NCBI GenBank assembly: GCA_002077045.2
Contig: KZ111170.1
Coordinates: 1-64,000, forward strand
Direction: 5' to 3'
Origin: Rachicladosporium sp. CCFEE 5018
Taxonomy: Eukaryota; Ascomycota; Dothideomycetes; Cladosporiales; Cladosporiaceae
DNA length: 64,000 bases
The position numbers and the translations under genes were made by a program. Under the pieces are notes generated by a model. It had not been told where the DNA came from. It searched no databases and worked only from the letters and a program-made list of their open reading frames with translations. Every line of letters starts with the position of its first letter. Positions within the stretch are counted from its first letter, which is position 1. Below are positions 10,965 to 20,382 of the stretch, piece after piece.

Positions 10965-12219
10965 GAATCAATGTCGCCCGTACAGGAAGTGTGTTCAAGG
11001 GTTGAAGGTGACTTGTCGTGTAGTCGCAGCGAATGTGGTCGTCCGGTCTAATGTAGGAGCGCGTCAAACGAGTGTGGTGGTGATGAGCGATAGAGTCCAG
11101 GTAATGCGCGCAGTGGCTCGTGACTGTCAGATGCCGCGTTCAGGAGTATGCGCTGCAGTGCTCGTGCTGCGTACTGTGAGGATGCAGCGCCTGGCTGTGT
11201 GTCGTACGAAGTTGCGGGAAAGGCTGGGTTGCGCGGGTCGCGTGGAGGGGAGAAGCGATGCTTGCTGGACTTCAACAACCAAAAGCGCGCGCAACACACA
11301 ATGGCGCGCTTGTCTGTAATTGCTACCGTGTGGTCTCGGACGGGTGCAGAAAGATCGTGTGTGGTGGAGATCAGGGAGACACGGCAGAGATGAGACAAGG
11401 CGCGTGGAGTGGAAGCTCGTTTCACAATATTCCAGGGTCTCGTCGGCGAGGGGAGGTAATCTTACGGATGACCATCCATGCGCATCCACGTTTTGTTCCC
11501 GACAGTTGAGCTGAAGTCCGTCCTGCTCGTGATTCAACGCGCATCTGCATGCGATACTAATACATGTGGAATGCTATGCGCACTTGCCTGTCCGGTCCTT
11601 TCGCCATTCATGGCCCATATGGGAGTGGCAACACCAGCGTGTGGTTCCTCCACAGCACAACCACCGATACTGACTACGAGCCACGGTGACCGGGTCCAAG
11701 GGTCCGACAGGATGAGTTGAAAGGACTTCACTGCGCGTACTGTACCGGACGTCGATGTACGGACTCGCTCCTGGCATGCCCCGCTGTGACAGACCTGGAC
11801 GTTGTGCATTGTGTTGGAATCGTAACTTTTGAGCATGCAAGACTGCCGAAATCATAGCGTGCCATCAGCATGGGACGCGTAACGGAGGACTCCTCTCTCG
11901 TGCTGCCAGGTATCGAAGAGCTATCTGATGTCGCTGAAGTGAAGGTGAATGCGAATGGCGAGTGAGGCTGATCGAGTCCTCACAGTGGAGTCCTCACTCC
12001 TCTTCTAGATGTGACATTTCTAGCTTGTGCTCCCACGCTCTCTGAGGTCATAGTAAGCTCGTGAACTGTTTGTCTTGATCGCTCTCGATTTGCCCACAGA
12101 CAGATCTGGACACTGTGCAGCTTCGACTACGACAGCAGGGCAACTTCGGATCTTTGAGATAGGTAAGGTAGTGTCTGCTGTGGACTCAAGATACGAGGGT
12201 TGTAGCTAATGACTCGTAG
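10965..12219. other. Long intergenic stretch, no gene supported
   Basis: The right end must carry the lost first exon of the first BTB copy. A GTAAGG donor-like site at 12163 would make a 57-bp intron up to 12219, but the phase-2 reading before it hits a stop. Elsewhere I see only short overlapping frames. The left part should hold the SHO1 promoter. Confidence 0.35.
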
Positions 12220-13093
12220 TTCTATCACAATGGACGAATTCGCCGATTTCACGATCAAGTCGCTTTGCAATTCGCAGACCCGTTCCTTCCCAGTTCACAA
12301 AGCAATACTCTGCTCAAAGTCTAGCAAGCTCAGCGCTGCAATCAGGGTGAGTGCTCAATACCAGCACCTCGAGAATCCGAAGCTGACTTCCTAACAAGGC
12401 ATGCACCAACGGTGAGCTCATCATTGAGCACTCTGCGGTAGCCGTGAAGGCTGTTTAACAGTTTCTATACACGGAGAACTATGTTCTGAATCTCAAGCTT
12501 TCGGAGTACCCGGGAGGGCCTGAAACGTGCTACCATGCTGTCGTATACACGACTCAGTGGCCTACAAGTATGACCTCACTCATGTCATGACGCTTGCTTT
12601 GCGCAGGTTTGCGACCGGTGCTACCACGCACTGGGATCAGGTCCGCTTTGTTGTCGCAATCAAACATGCCTATGAGGACACCGATGATGCAGTTACCGCG
12701 ATCAGAAAGGAGCTGGTAGGACTTGCAGCAGAACATGCTGTTGAGCTTTACACCACGGCAACATGTTCGCGAGGACTCATCGCGGCCGTGCAGAAATACG
12801 GGGCATTCGCTGCTGATCTCAACGCGGCGCTCGTTGAGAAACTCAAGAAGCCGCTCTCGGAGCCGGCGGGATCGAAGGCAGAGGCAGCGGAGGGTGAGTT
12901 CGCCACGGCGAAGAACGAAGCCGCTGGCACCAAAAGAGATGCTGATACGATGAAGGACGAGGAAGTGAAGGTCAAGCACGCCGGAAATGATTCGCCACCT
13001 ACTAAGAGGCTTAAGGTGATATTGCGCGTGAAGCCATCCAGCCTCGCCAAGCTGAGTGCAATTTGCAGGGAGCTTTCGTTGCGGCCTCATTAG
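12220..13093 (+). pseudogene. BTB/POZ-domain gene, copy A, broken
   Basis: Exon 2 (12220-12346, 127 nt) follows an AG acceptor and encodes the BTB start, with ADFTIKSL and FPVHKAILCS. A 52-bp intron leads to exon 3 at 12399. In exon 3 the frame meets TAA at 12456-12458, inside the segment that elsewhere reads LLEYLYT; here the residues around the stop read VKAV-stop-QFLYTENY. CAA to TAA is the simplest origin. Further on, the frame of GPETCYHAVVY must shift near 12550 to reach AYKYDLTHVMTLALRRF, the ADKYDL-type helix of the family. The downstream frame then stays open to 13093 and ends in a Lys/Glu-rich tail. Two independent lesions argue for a pseudogene rather than one sequencing error. The 460 bp up to copy B show no gene. 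Confidence 0.75.
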
Positions 13094-13553
13094 CGAGCGA
13101 GGAATCCATGGGATCAAGCTCGACAGCTCATGCTGTGGAATGCGAGTGAAAGGTGGTCGTTATCGACAGTGCTCAGGCGCCGCCTGTGTATAATCTTGAG
13201 CCAAGTGTATAGCCCATGCATCTCGCGAAGGGTGCTGCGCCGTCGCTGGTACCATCGTCATCCGTCTCCGGGCGCTCGGCGAGACTAACGACGTGGGAGT
13301 CTGGGTGTGTTGGTGAAGAACTTATGCCATAGCTTGCGGCACAGACAGAGTTGGCAAGAGTGTCTTTGGAAGGTGTGAAGGTGCAGGGCAGATCCGGAAG
13401 CTACGTCCACGACGGGCTGCGCCTTCCAACGATGTACGCCCAATCTGCTACCTTCTAATTCATGATATCCTTCTCACTAGCATCTACTCGGTTTTGATTG
13501 AATCACACAACGACCGCCGAGGAGTTTGATGAACAAAGCACAGGACGAGAAAT

Positions 13554-14454
13554 ATGCTGAACGCACTCGCAGCAGGGGTTGGGACGTATGTTGCGTGGGT
13601 CCGTGACCCCAATGAGTGCATTGACTGACTACTATGCTCCAGGGCGTTCACAGGCGGCAGATGGACGGATCTTGATGTGGTCTGCGGAGATAAGACCTTC
13701 AAGGTCCACAAGGTCGTTGTGTGCTCTCAATCGGCGTTCTTCGAGACAGCCGTGGAGGGCATGTTTAAAGTAAAGTAGACTCACATCAGCGAAAGCACCA
13801 TGAAGTAACACTGACGAGGTCTAGGAAGCACGCGAGAACAAGATCGACCTCTCAGCTGATGGGGTGGAGGCTGTCGAGGTGATGATCAACTACCTCCACT
13901 TCGCCAACTACACGAGAGCCGCGGACACCACGGTCGGCGCCGACCATCAATTTGTAAAGTGGGACATGGCTTTTCACATTAAGGTCTTCGCGTTAGCACA
14001 GCGCTGCTTCATCGGCGGCTTACAGGACATGGCGGCGAAACGATTGGGGACCCTCGCGGCAACGCAGTGGGACTCTGCGGACTTCCCAAAAGTCGTCGCA
14101 AGCATCTACGACACGAGAGCCGGTGATGACAGTCAAATGAAGAATACCATCGTCGGTGTTGTGGCTGGTCACAGCAAGGAATTATGCTCGACGGCTCGAT
14201 GGGCCAAGAAGTTCACGGCGCTCGTCAAGAGCAATGGGGAATTTTCGGCAGCTCTGGCGCTGGTACTTGCATCTCAGCAAGTCAAGGCGTCCGGTGCCAC
14301 GCCACAGAATGTTGGCCCTCCTACGGTATCATTCCTCGGTCAGACCTTCGATACACCGTTTGCTACTCCACCAAGCACGCGGGGTCGTGGTAGGGGACGT
14401 GGCTTGCCCGGAGGAGGTGGCTTGTCGCGGGCAGGGGCCGGGGCAGGTAATTAG
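13554..14454 (+). CDS. BTB/POZ-domain protein, copy B, intact, with RG-rich tail
   Basis: The gene reads as join(13554..13585, 13643..13769, 13825..14454) with introns of 57 and 55 bp, giving 262 residues. Exon 2 is 127 nt and encodes DLDVVCGDKTFKVHKVVVCS, the BTB core; exon 3 continues with the family helices (HIKVFALAQRCFIGGLQDMA matches the ADKY helix position). BTB domains form dimers and often recruit Cullin-3 ligases or act in transcription. This family has no known role, and none can be assigned here. It differs from copies C-F in lacking the C-terminal cysteine module; instead it ends in an Arg/Gly stretch (RGRGRGRGLPGGGG). That tail might bind RNA or simply be low complexity. The frame is intact throughout, with good splice borders. 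Confidence 0.78.
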
Positions 14455-14810
14455 CCTCTATGCAGCAAGGAGCCCAGTCGGCGCCAACAGCAAGGTGCAC
14501 ACGTCCTTTTCCACGGTCATCGACATGTTCAGAACTGCGTAACGTTAATCCTTCTGTTGCGCATGATCACAGCGAATGTCTCTAGGACCCTCCACGTCTG
14601 GATGTACTTATGAGCTATACGTCTGCACACAAGATGTCGCTACCACAAACCGTACCAAGGAACCTCCAGACCTATCTACCGTATTCCTCGCTCATCGTTC
14701 CTTCCTCACAAGATTGCCGAGACTTCACTTGAACGTCAGTATGAGGTAGCGACTGCGGTCTCTTGTCCACTCAGTGATACTCTGTTCACAGCACCATCTC
14801 AGCATTCACA

Positions 14811-15417
14811 ATGGCGGATGAGAAAGACTCGCAAGCTATCGACGATGCAGCCGTTCCCGTCCATGTCTCTCTGCTGGCCGCCGCGAGAACGTAACAAGGC
14901 CTCGCAGGGCATCAGTGCATCAACGTGTGTAGCCTTGCCGACAAGTACCAACTACGGAGAGGCGGCCGACGTCGCTGCACCACTTAGATCCTATCTGGAC
15001 GACGCCGTGCGCAAGAACTTTGAGACACTTTTCTCCCAGCGCCACAAATATCCCGAATTCCACGCAGCAGCAGCCTGGTACCCTAATTTCGCAACCAATG
15101 CAGCCGAGGACTGGACATCGAGCCGCCGAAAGGTCTCGCGCTTCCGCTGTGGTTGCGTTAGCTGCCGTGGCAGGGACCTCGTCTTTGAAATCGCGGAGAG
15201 CGTCAGCCAATCTACATACATCACCTGCCTCAGCGGAGAGGCGGTGAGAACGAAAGCATCGTGGGCTGCGTGGAGGGTTGCGCACGCGGCAAGTAGTACG
15301 GATGAGAGGGATGTCCGGCTTGCATGGAGGGAGAGTGACGTTGATAGCCAGGTCATCTGTGAAGTCGGGTCGAAGTCATCGAGCCTCGGTGATGGAGATG
15401 AAGTGAAGGTTTTATGA
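14811..15417 (+). pseudogene. BTB/POZ-domain gene, copy C, internally deleted relic
   Basis: An exon-1-like piece runs from the ATG at 14811 to 14890 and ends in phase 2 at a GTAACA donor, as in the other copies. Exon 2 and the start of exon 3 are missing. Only 20 bp later the sequence reads CINVCSLADKYQL in one frame, the late-BTB helix. The frame then shifts to continue APLRSYLDDAVRKNFETL and the C-terminal module FRCGCVSCRGRDLVFEI. The relic therefore looks like a copy with an internal deletion plus a frameshift. An alternative is a short re-formed gene using the 199-codon open frame, but that frame lacks the BTB fold. Confidence 0.65.
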
Positions 15418-15505
15418 GTCGTGGAGTGAAGCCTCTAACGAGCCAGGCGGTATCACATGCTACACGGTGTTAGTATCACATGCATAGAGATGATAGCTTA
15501 CGACG

Positions 15506-16491
15506 ATGAAATGCGAATCTCTTTCTCCGGCACTCTCATACACTTCTTGCGCTACCAAATTCCACGCCACCCATCAGACTGCCGCTTTGTCGGACACCGA
15601 CGAGGACACTGGCGCAGTCAGAGAAGCTCTCGCTGTCCACCGCGAAGGAGCCAAGCCGTATTGAAGCTTGATCCCAAGAGATAGTCTTCATGAGTTTTCA
15701 CTGACCAAGAGCAGTCGCTTCGTTGACGGCAAATACGCCGACCTTACCATCGAAGTGGGTGAGCGCAAGTGGAAGGTACACAAGTTCATCGTTTGCTCTG
15801 GCTGCGACTTCTTCGCAAAAGCCTGCGATGGACGATTCCAGGTTAGTCCAGTCTTATACTTACTGCCACGGAACTGACTGAACACATTGTAGGAAGCAAC
15901 CGCAAACACCATCAAGATGCCCGAAGACGACCCTATGGCGGTCAACGCGTTGCTAGAATATCTCTACACCTCCAACTTCGTCATGCCGACCGATCCAAAC
16001 GGAGCTCCAGCCTATCGACAGCAGATCGCCTTGATCGTTGCCGTGTACAGATTGGCATAGTGGCGGACAAGTATGTGCTGTCCGAACTCAAAGATCTCGC
16101 CGAAGAGAAATTCGATAAGTCTACCGAGGATGGAACGTGGGAAACGGAGATACCGGCCATGGTCGACGCTGTTGAAGACACACCGATCGAAACAGAGAAT
16201 GCTCTCCAGAGAATCCTGATTCAGTACATCGCTGCAGACTACTCGATAATCTTCGGTGACCCGCGAGCCTATCCCGCGATACATGCGGCTCTATCCAGGC
16301 GACCGATGCTGGCGCTCAAGGCAGCAAGCGCCTGGGCGGCGAAGCGCAAGTCAAGGGTCAAGAGCTACAGATGTTCGAGCAGGTATTGCATTGCCCGCAA
16401 AACCTTTTTCGAGGGGCCGACCGCAATAAAAGCCTGTAAGGTGAAATGCCCCGTGGCGGACTGTGGTGGTGACACTGAAGTTGTAGGTTGA
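15506..16491 (+). pseudogene. BTB/POZ-domain gene, copy D, single frameshift
   Basis: The exons read 15506..15657, 15715..15841 (127 nt) and 15893 onward, with introns of 57 and 51 bp. The translation gives a full BTB start (YADLTIEVGERKWKVHKFIV, then MPEDDPMAVNALLEYLYTSN). At VAVYRLA the frame runs into TAG (16058-16060). Eight bases later, in another frame, it resumes as ADKYVLSELKDLAEEKF and stays open to 16491. The expected junction is simply RLADKYVL, so a short insertion such as TAGTGGCG explains the break. The C-terminal part keeps the module CSSRYC...KCPVADCGG. One lesion only, so a recent knock-out or an assembly indel are both possible. The 378 bp up to copy E contain no gene I can support. 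Confidence 0.75.
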
Positions 16492-16869
16492 ATTTCAGGT
16501 CTACCACACCCCTGAGAGGCACAGCATGGCGTCTCGGGAGTACCTGGCGGAAGCAGCGGATCATGCAGACGGTTGGTGGTCTCCCACCGTCAGTATTGCT
16601 GGAGACACAGCATCATGGTACAACACGTATTACCACTGGCGGACCTCAACTCGCATTGAGAGCGACCAGCATCTCCGCTGCCACGATCTCATTGTAGCGA
16701 CCGCTCGTCGTCCTCTCAAAGATTTATCGTAAGGTCTCCGAAAGTCAGTGAAGTGCAGCCTTTCTTGGATCAAGTGCAGCGTACCTTCCTTAACCCGTTC
16801 TCGGACTTCACGCTCCACTCTTAGATACGCCATACCCCTTCCGTATACAAGTTCAGTAACACCACAAAG

Positions 16870-17782
16870 ATGGTAGTGATGAAAAACGACGGCGAGCGTG
16901 TGATGGTAGAAGGCGTCGAGAGCATGCTGGCAGGCATCCATGCGTGAGCATCTGGCATGCACTCATTTGCAGCCATATGTTAACAAGGCCGCAGACGCCT
17001 CAATGATGGCAGGTACTCCGACTTGACGATCAACACGCAGGGTCGTGGCTGGAAAGTCCACAAAGTCATTGTGTGCACCGCCTGCGAGTTCTTCGAGAAA
17101 GCGTGCGATGGAAACTTCAAGGTGATTGCCGCAGTCGTCCTATCTTCCGTCGCTCGCGTACAGCTGACGTTCATCCTAGGAAGCCGCAGAAGGCGTCATC
17201 AACCTCCCCGACGACGATCCAGATGCGGTTCAAGTCATGCTAGAGTTCTTCTACAACGGCGACTTCTTAGACTCCGACGATTATTGGTATTCGGACTCCC
17301 ACAGAATCTGCGTTGACCTCTACCATCTGGCAGACAAGTACATGCTACCACTGTTAAAGGCCAGGGCTTTGAAGAGATCTCTCTTTCGTCTGCCGCATAG
17401 CTTAGAGCACTTCATTCAACTGATGCCAGATCCTCCTACGCAGGGAGGAGACGTGTTGCAGCTAGCCTGCATCGATCAGGTTGCAGAGAACTTCCCCTCG
17501 ATTCTGCGCACCCAAGGGGTCGAAATTTCTGGAGTAGACTTCGAGCCCAGTCTTCGGGAGTGCCTGGCACAACGGCCCATGCTTGTTTACAGAGCAGCTA
17601 CCATGTGGGCCACGAAGCGCTTCTCCGATCCTTCTTACAGGTGCTACTGCGACCAGTGCAAAAGCAAGGGTATAATTTTCAAGATCGACAAGGGTACAAA
17701 GCCTGATGACATGGTGAGGTGTCCGAGTGGAGCTATGAACGCGGAACTCAGTCGATGGAGGCTCTTCATAGACCGTACTTAA
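16870..17782 (+). CDS. BTB/POZ-domain protein, copy E, intact, with C-terminal Cys module
   Basis: The gene reads as join(16870..16943, 16995..17121, 17180..17782) with introns of 51 and 58 bp, giving 267 residues. The acceptor ending at 16994 is chosen because it alone keeps the family frame and makes exon 2 exactly 127 nt. The BTB region shows YSDLTINTQGRGWKVHKVIV, then INLPDDDPDAVQVMLEFFYN and DLYHLADKYMLPLLKARALK. The C-terminal quarter ends in RCYCDQCKSKGIIFKI and a further RCPSG, a cluster like that of copies C, D and F but without the last CGG. Such a cluster could bind one zinc ion; this is inferred from spacing only. The copy has no lesion and may be the one that keeps the original function. 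About 480 bp of gene-free sequence follow. Confidence 0.8.
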
Positions 17783-18262
17783 TAAGGATGATGTCCGATC
17801 ATTGTACTCAGGTGCAGGGAGCGCTTTGTCGACCATGCTTGAGAGGCGTATATGGGTCGGACCGACACAGTGTAGTGGAGAATAGCTTCGTAGGCATGAG
17901 ACTACATCCGATCGGACCTCAGAGCCTTCCAGTGCATGTCACTTCGTGAGCCTTCCTCCATGATGGCATCCGTCTCCGCTGATGAAAGGTGTTGGTGTCG
18001 GCCGTGAATTGCCTACCACCAGTGATACAGAGTGAAGACTCGCTGCTTCGCATAGTGAAGCCTCGCATCAATTCGCTGGCATCACACGCAGCAGTAGAGT
18101 GCGAGTGTCACATGCAAAGCGTCGCTGGCCGTAGCTCGTGCAGTACTGAAGCCCACCTCTCACTTGAGAACACCCCTCTTGCACTCTTACTATATGTAAT
18201 CTCACCGTCCACCGCGTCTCCAATCGGCCATAATCGAAGTGCAGCCGCAGAGCACAGTCAAC

Positions 18263-19125
18263 ATGACAACATCCGAGAGTGCGATACTGAGCAGCGCTCT
18301 AGCAGAGCAGACCACGGGTCTCAAGAGGTACACAGCGAGCACGGGTACAGACTACATGTACTTCGCGACTGACTTCTCGTAGTCGTTTTGCCGATGGCAA
18401 GTACGCCGACCTCTCGATTGAAGCCGGGGAGCGTAAATGGAGGGTCCATAGATGCATCGTCAGCTCTTGCGACTTCTTCTCGAAGGCTTGTGACAGTGGC
18501 TTCCAGGTTCGTACGTTCATCCGTTGCAGCTGAGATTGCTGACATGGTACCTAGGAGACGACCACTGGCGTTGTCAAGCTCCCAGACGATGATCCAGCTG
18601 CGGTGAACGCGCTTCTCGAGTACTTTTACGGGCGAGACTTCAGCCGCCCCTCCCAAGACAACGGCCATATTGGCTTCAAGGAAGATATCCTGCTACTCAT
18701 CGCGATTTTCCATCTGGCCGGAAATTATCTGGTACAATCGCTCGAGAACCCGGCAGAAACAAGATTCCAAGCCGCATTACAGGCCAATAGCTTGAGCGGA
18801 TATGTTCCGGACATGATCGATGCGGTGGACGATATGACCAGCGACGGCGCAGACGGCGCAGACAACTTGCAGAAAATGCTGATCACGCGCATCTGCGCCA
18901 GCGAGCAAGATGTATTCGGGAATCTAGAGAAAGTTCAAGGCGCTTCATACAGCTTTGAGAGACAAACCGATGCTAGCGTACAACGCTGCACTAGCTGCGG
19001 CGAAGAGTCGGGCTAGGAAGATCTGCTACTATTGCGTCTCTTGTAAGAACTGCTTCGACCTCCTCGGCGGAGTGGAGCGGTGGGATATCTGCCCTATCAC
19101 AGGCTGTGGCGGAACCCTGATCTGA
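18263..19125 (+). pseudogene. BTB/POZ-domain gene, copy F, frameshifted near the 3' end
   Basis: The exons read 18263..18327, 18383..18506 (124 nt, one codon shorter than the sister copies) and 18555 onward, with introns of 55 and 48 bp. The BTB part is intact: YADLSIEAGERKWRVHR, VKLPDDDPAAVNALLEYFYG and LLLIAIFHLAGNYLVQSLEN. Near 18930 the frame shifts. The annotated frame goes on to a short unrelated tail and stops at 19016. The other frame gives the expected family continuation FKALHTALRDKPMLAYNAAL and a good Cys module CYYCVSCKNCF...CPITGCGG, ending at TGA 19123-19125. The conserved sequence past the shift shows the break is young or is an assembly indel. If translated as it stands, the product lacks the Cys module. 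Confidence 0.72.
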
Positions 19126-19255
19126 TGAAGTACTTCTTGGCTGCTCTTGCCTCTGGCTGTTGAGAAGGTGACTAGCGAAGGTGCTGTATGGGCAGATTGT
19201 GGTAGCAGGCGCGGGGTGCGTCGTGCGAGCCACAGCGGAGTGCCGGCCGCGTCCC

Positions 19256-20077
19256 TCAACACGGATACATACCACCATCAACAGCAATGACCTTGTTAGT
19301 GACATATCCATTCCTCACCATCCACATCACCGTATCAGCAATCTCGTCCGGCTTGCCAAGTCGTCCAACAGGTACTCCTGTACGCCAGTCAGCCTTGCAC
19401 CTCTTCACCACCAAATTCAACTCACTAGCAGCCAGCTCCTCGTTCCCACCAGGCAGCATAGCAGTCTCCTCAATCAGCGCCGGCGCAATCGCATTGACCG
19501 TAATCCCCGTCTTCGCCACATTCCCCGCGAGCCAATGCACGAATCCATGGATCGCAGACTTAGACGACGCGTAATGAGGGCCCACGACGCCGCCTGTAAT
19601 TCCCGCGACGCTGGAGCAGAAGATCACTCGTCCGTAGCCTGTGCGCTCCATGTATGGAAGGCAGAGCTGCGTTAGTAAGATCCCACTGCCGGTGTTGACG
19701 CGCCAGGATTGCTCGAAAACGTCGATGGGGACATCCGCCAGGGATTTCATGCCGGAGTGGGACAAGGTGGAACCGGCGTTGTTGAAGAGGATGTCCACAT
19801 CCCCAGACTGCTTCGTGACGTCGTCATGGAGTCTGCGTACCTCTTCGAAAGAGCCCAAGTCGGCGTGAAAGAAGGTCGTCTCGATAGCTGTATCTGTCGG
19901 GGTTGCTGCTTTGATCTCGTTGAGAAGCTGTGATCTTGTCTCTGTGCTGGCCGAGTGGTAGTGCAAGGCGAGATTGTACGAGCCTGTCTTTGCGAAGGCG
20001 AAAGCGGTAGCCTTGCCAATGCCTCCAGTGGCACCAGTTATGAGTACGAGTTGTTTGTTGTGCGCTGGCTCTGCCAT
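19256..20077 (-). CDS. Short-chain dehydrogenase/reductase (FabG-like)
   Basis: This is an NAD(P)-dependent oxidoreductase of the classical SDR type, 273 residues, no intron. The Rossmann cofactor motif GATGGIG is at residues 15-21 and NNAG at 99-102. The catalytic Ser is about residue 156 in CSSVAG, with Tyr169 and Lys173 in YASSK. The C-terminal segment VGRLGKPDEIAD...VDGG is typical of 3-oxoacyl-ACP-reductase-like and sugar-alcohol SDRs. The substrate cannot be told from sequence. There is no targeting signal, so it is probably cytosolic. It is convergent with BTB copy F and starts a run of four minus-strand genes. Confidence 0.9.
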   Translation of the reverse strand: MAEPAHNKQLVLITGATGGIGKATAFAFAKTGSYNLALHYHSASTETRSQLLNEIKAATPTDTAIETTFFHADLGSFEEVRRLHDDVTKQSGDVDILFNNAGSTLSHSGMKSLADVPIDVFEQSWRVNTGSGILLTQLCLPYMERTGYGRVIFCSSVAGITGGVVGPHYASSKSAIHGFVHWLAGNVAKTGITVNAIAPALIEETAMLPGGNEELAASELNLVVKRCKADWRTGVPVGRLGKPDEIADTVMWMVRNGYVTNKVIAVDGGMYPC

Positions 20078-20382
20078 TTTGATGCTTGTCCCAGCTCACG
20101 AACTGAAGCGTACAGATTCCGACTATACTGCAATACTCCAGTCGAGAGCTCCTGGCTGGTCGCTGACGTCACCGTCAACTGCTAGAGATCAGCCGAGGAG
20201 GTTTGATGAACAGAGAAAAGCACATTCGGGTCGGGGTTCGCGAATCGCAGGATAGGCAGAGTATGTAAGTCGACTTTGGTCAAGCCTCCTAGGGTATCAA
20301 CGCTACTTTTGTGGTCATGGACATACATACATCGTGATCCATCACACTCCCAACAAGGCTTATTGCAAGTCCTCCAGTCCTG

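Larger units (their letters stand above)
12220..19125 (+). repeat. Tandem array of six BTB/POZ gene copies
   Basis: Six same-strand copies lie at 12220, 13554, 14811, 15506, 16870 and 18263. Copies that retain it share an exon plan: a short variable exon 1, a phase-2 intron, a 127-nt exon 2 (124 nt in the last copy), a phase-0 intron and a long exon 3. Exon 2 always encodes the first BTB strands and helix, with the VHK/VHR motif (WKVHKFIVC, FKVHKVVVC, WRVHRCIVS). Only the second and fifth copies are intact. Copies differ strongly in sequence, so the array is old. Confidence 0.8.

Noticed and set aside
12554..13117. 187-codon minus-strand frame
   Set aside because: Antisense shadow of BTB copy A; no motif.
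16448..16740. Overlapping plus-strand frames after BTB copy D
   Set aside because: Translations show no BTB or Cys-module similarity and compete with each other; probably intergenic.
12220..19125. BTB array as a secondary-metabolite or kelch/E3 cluster
   Set aside because: No synthase, transporter, kelch repeat or cullin-like gene lies in or beside the array.
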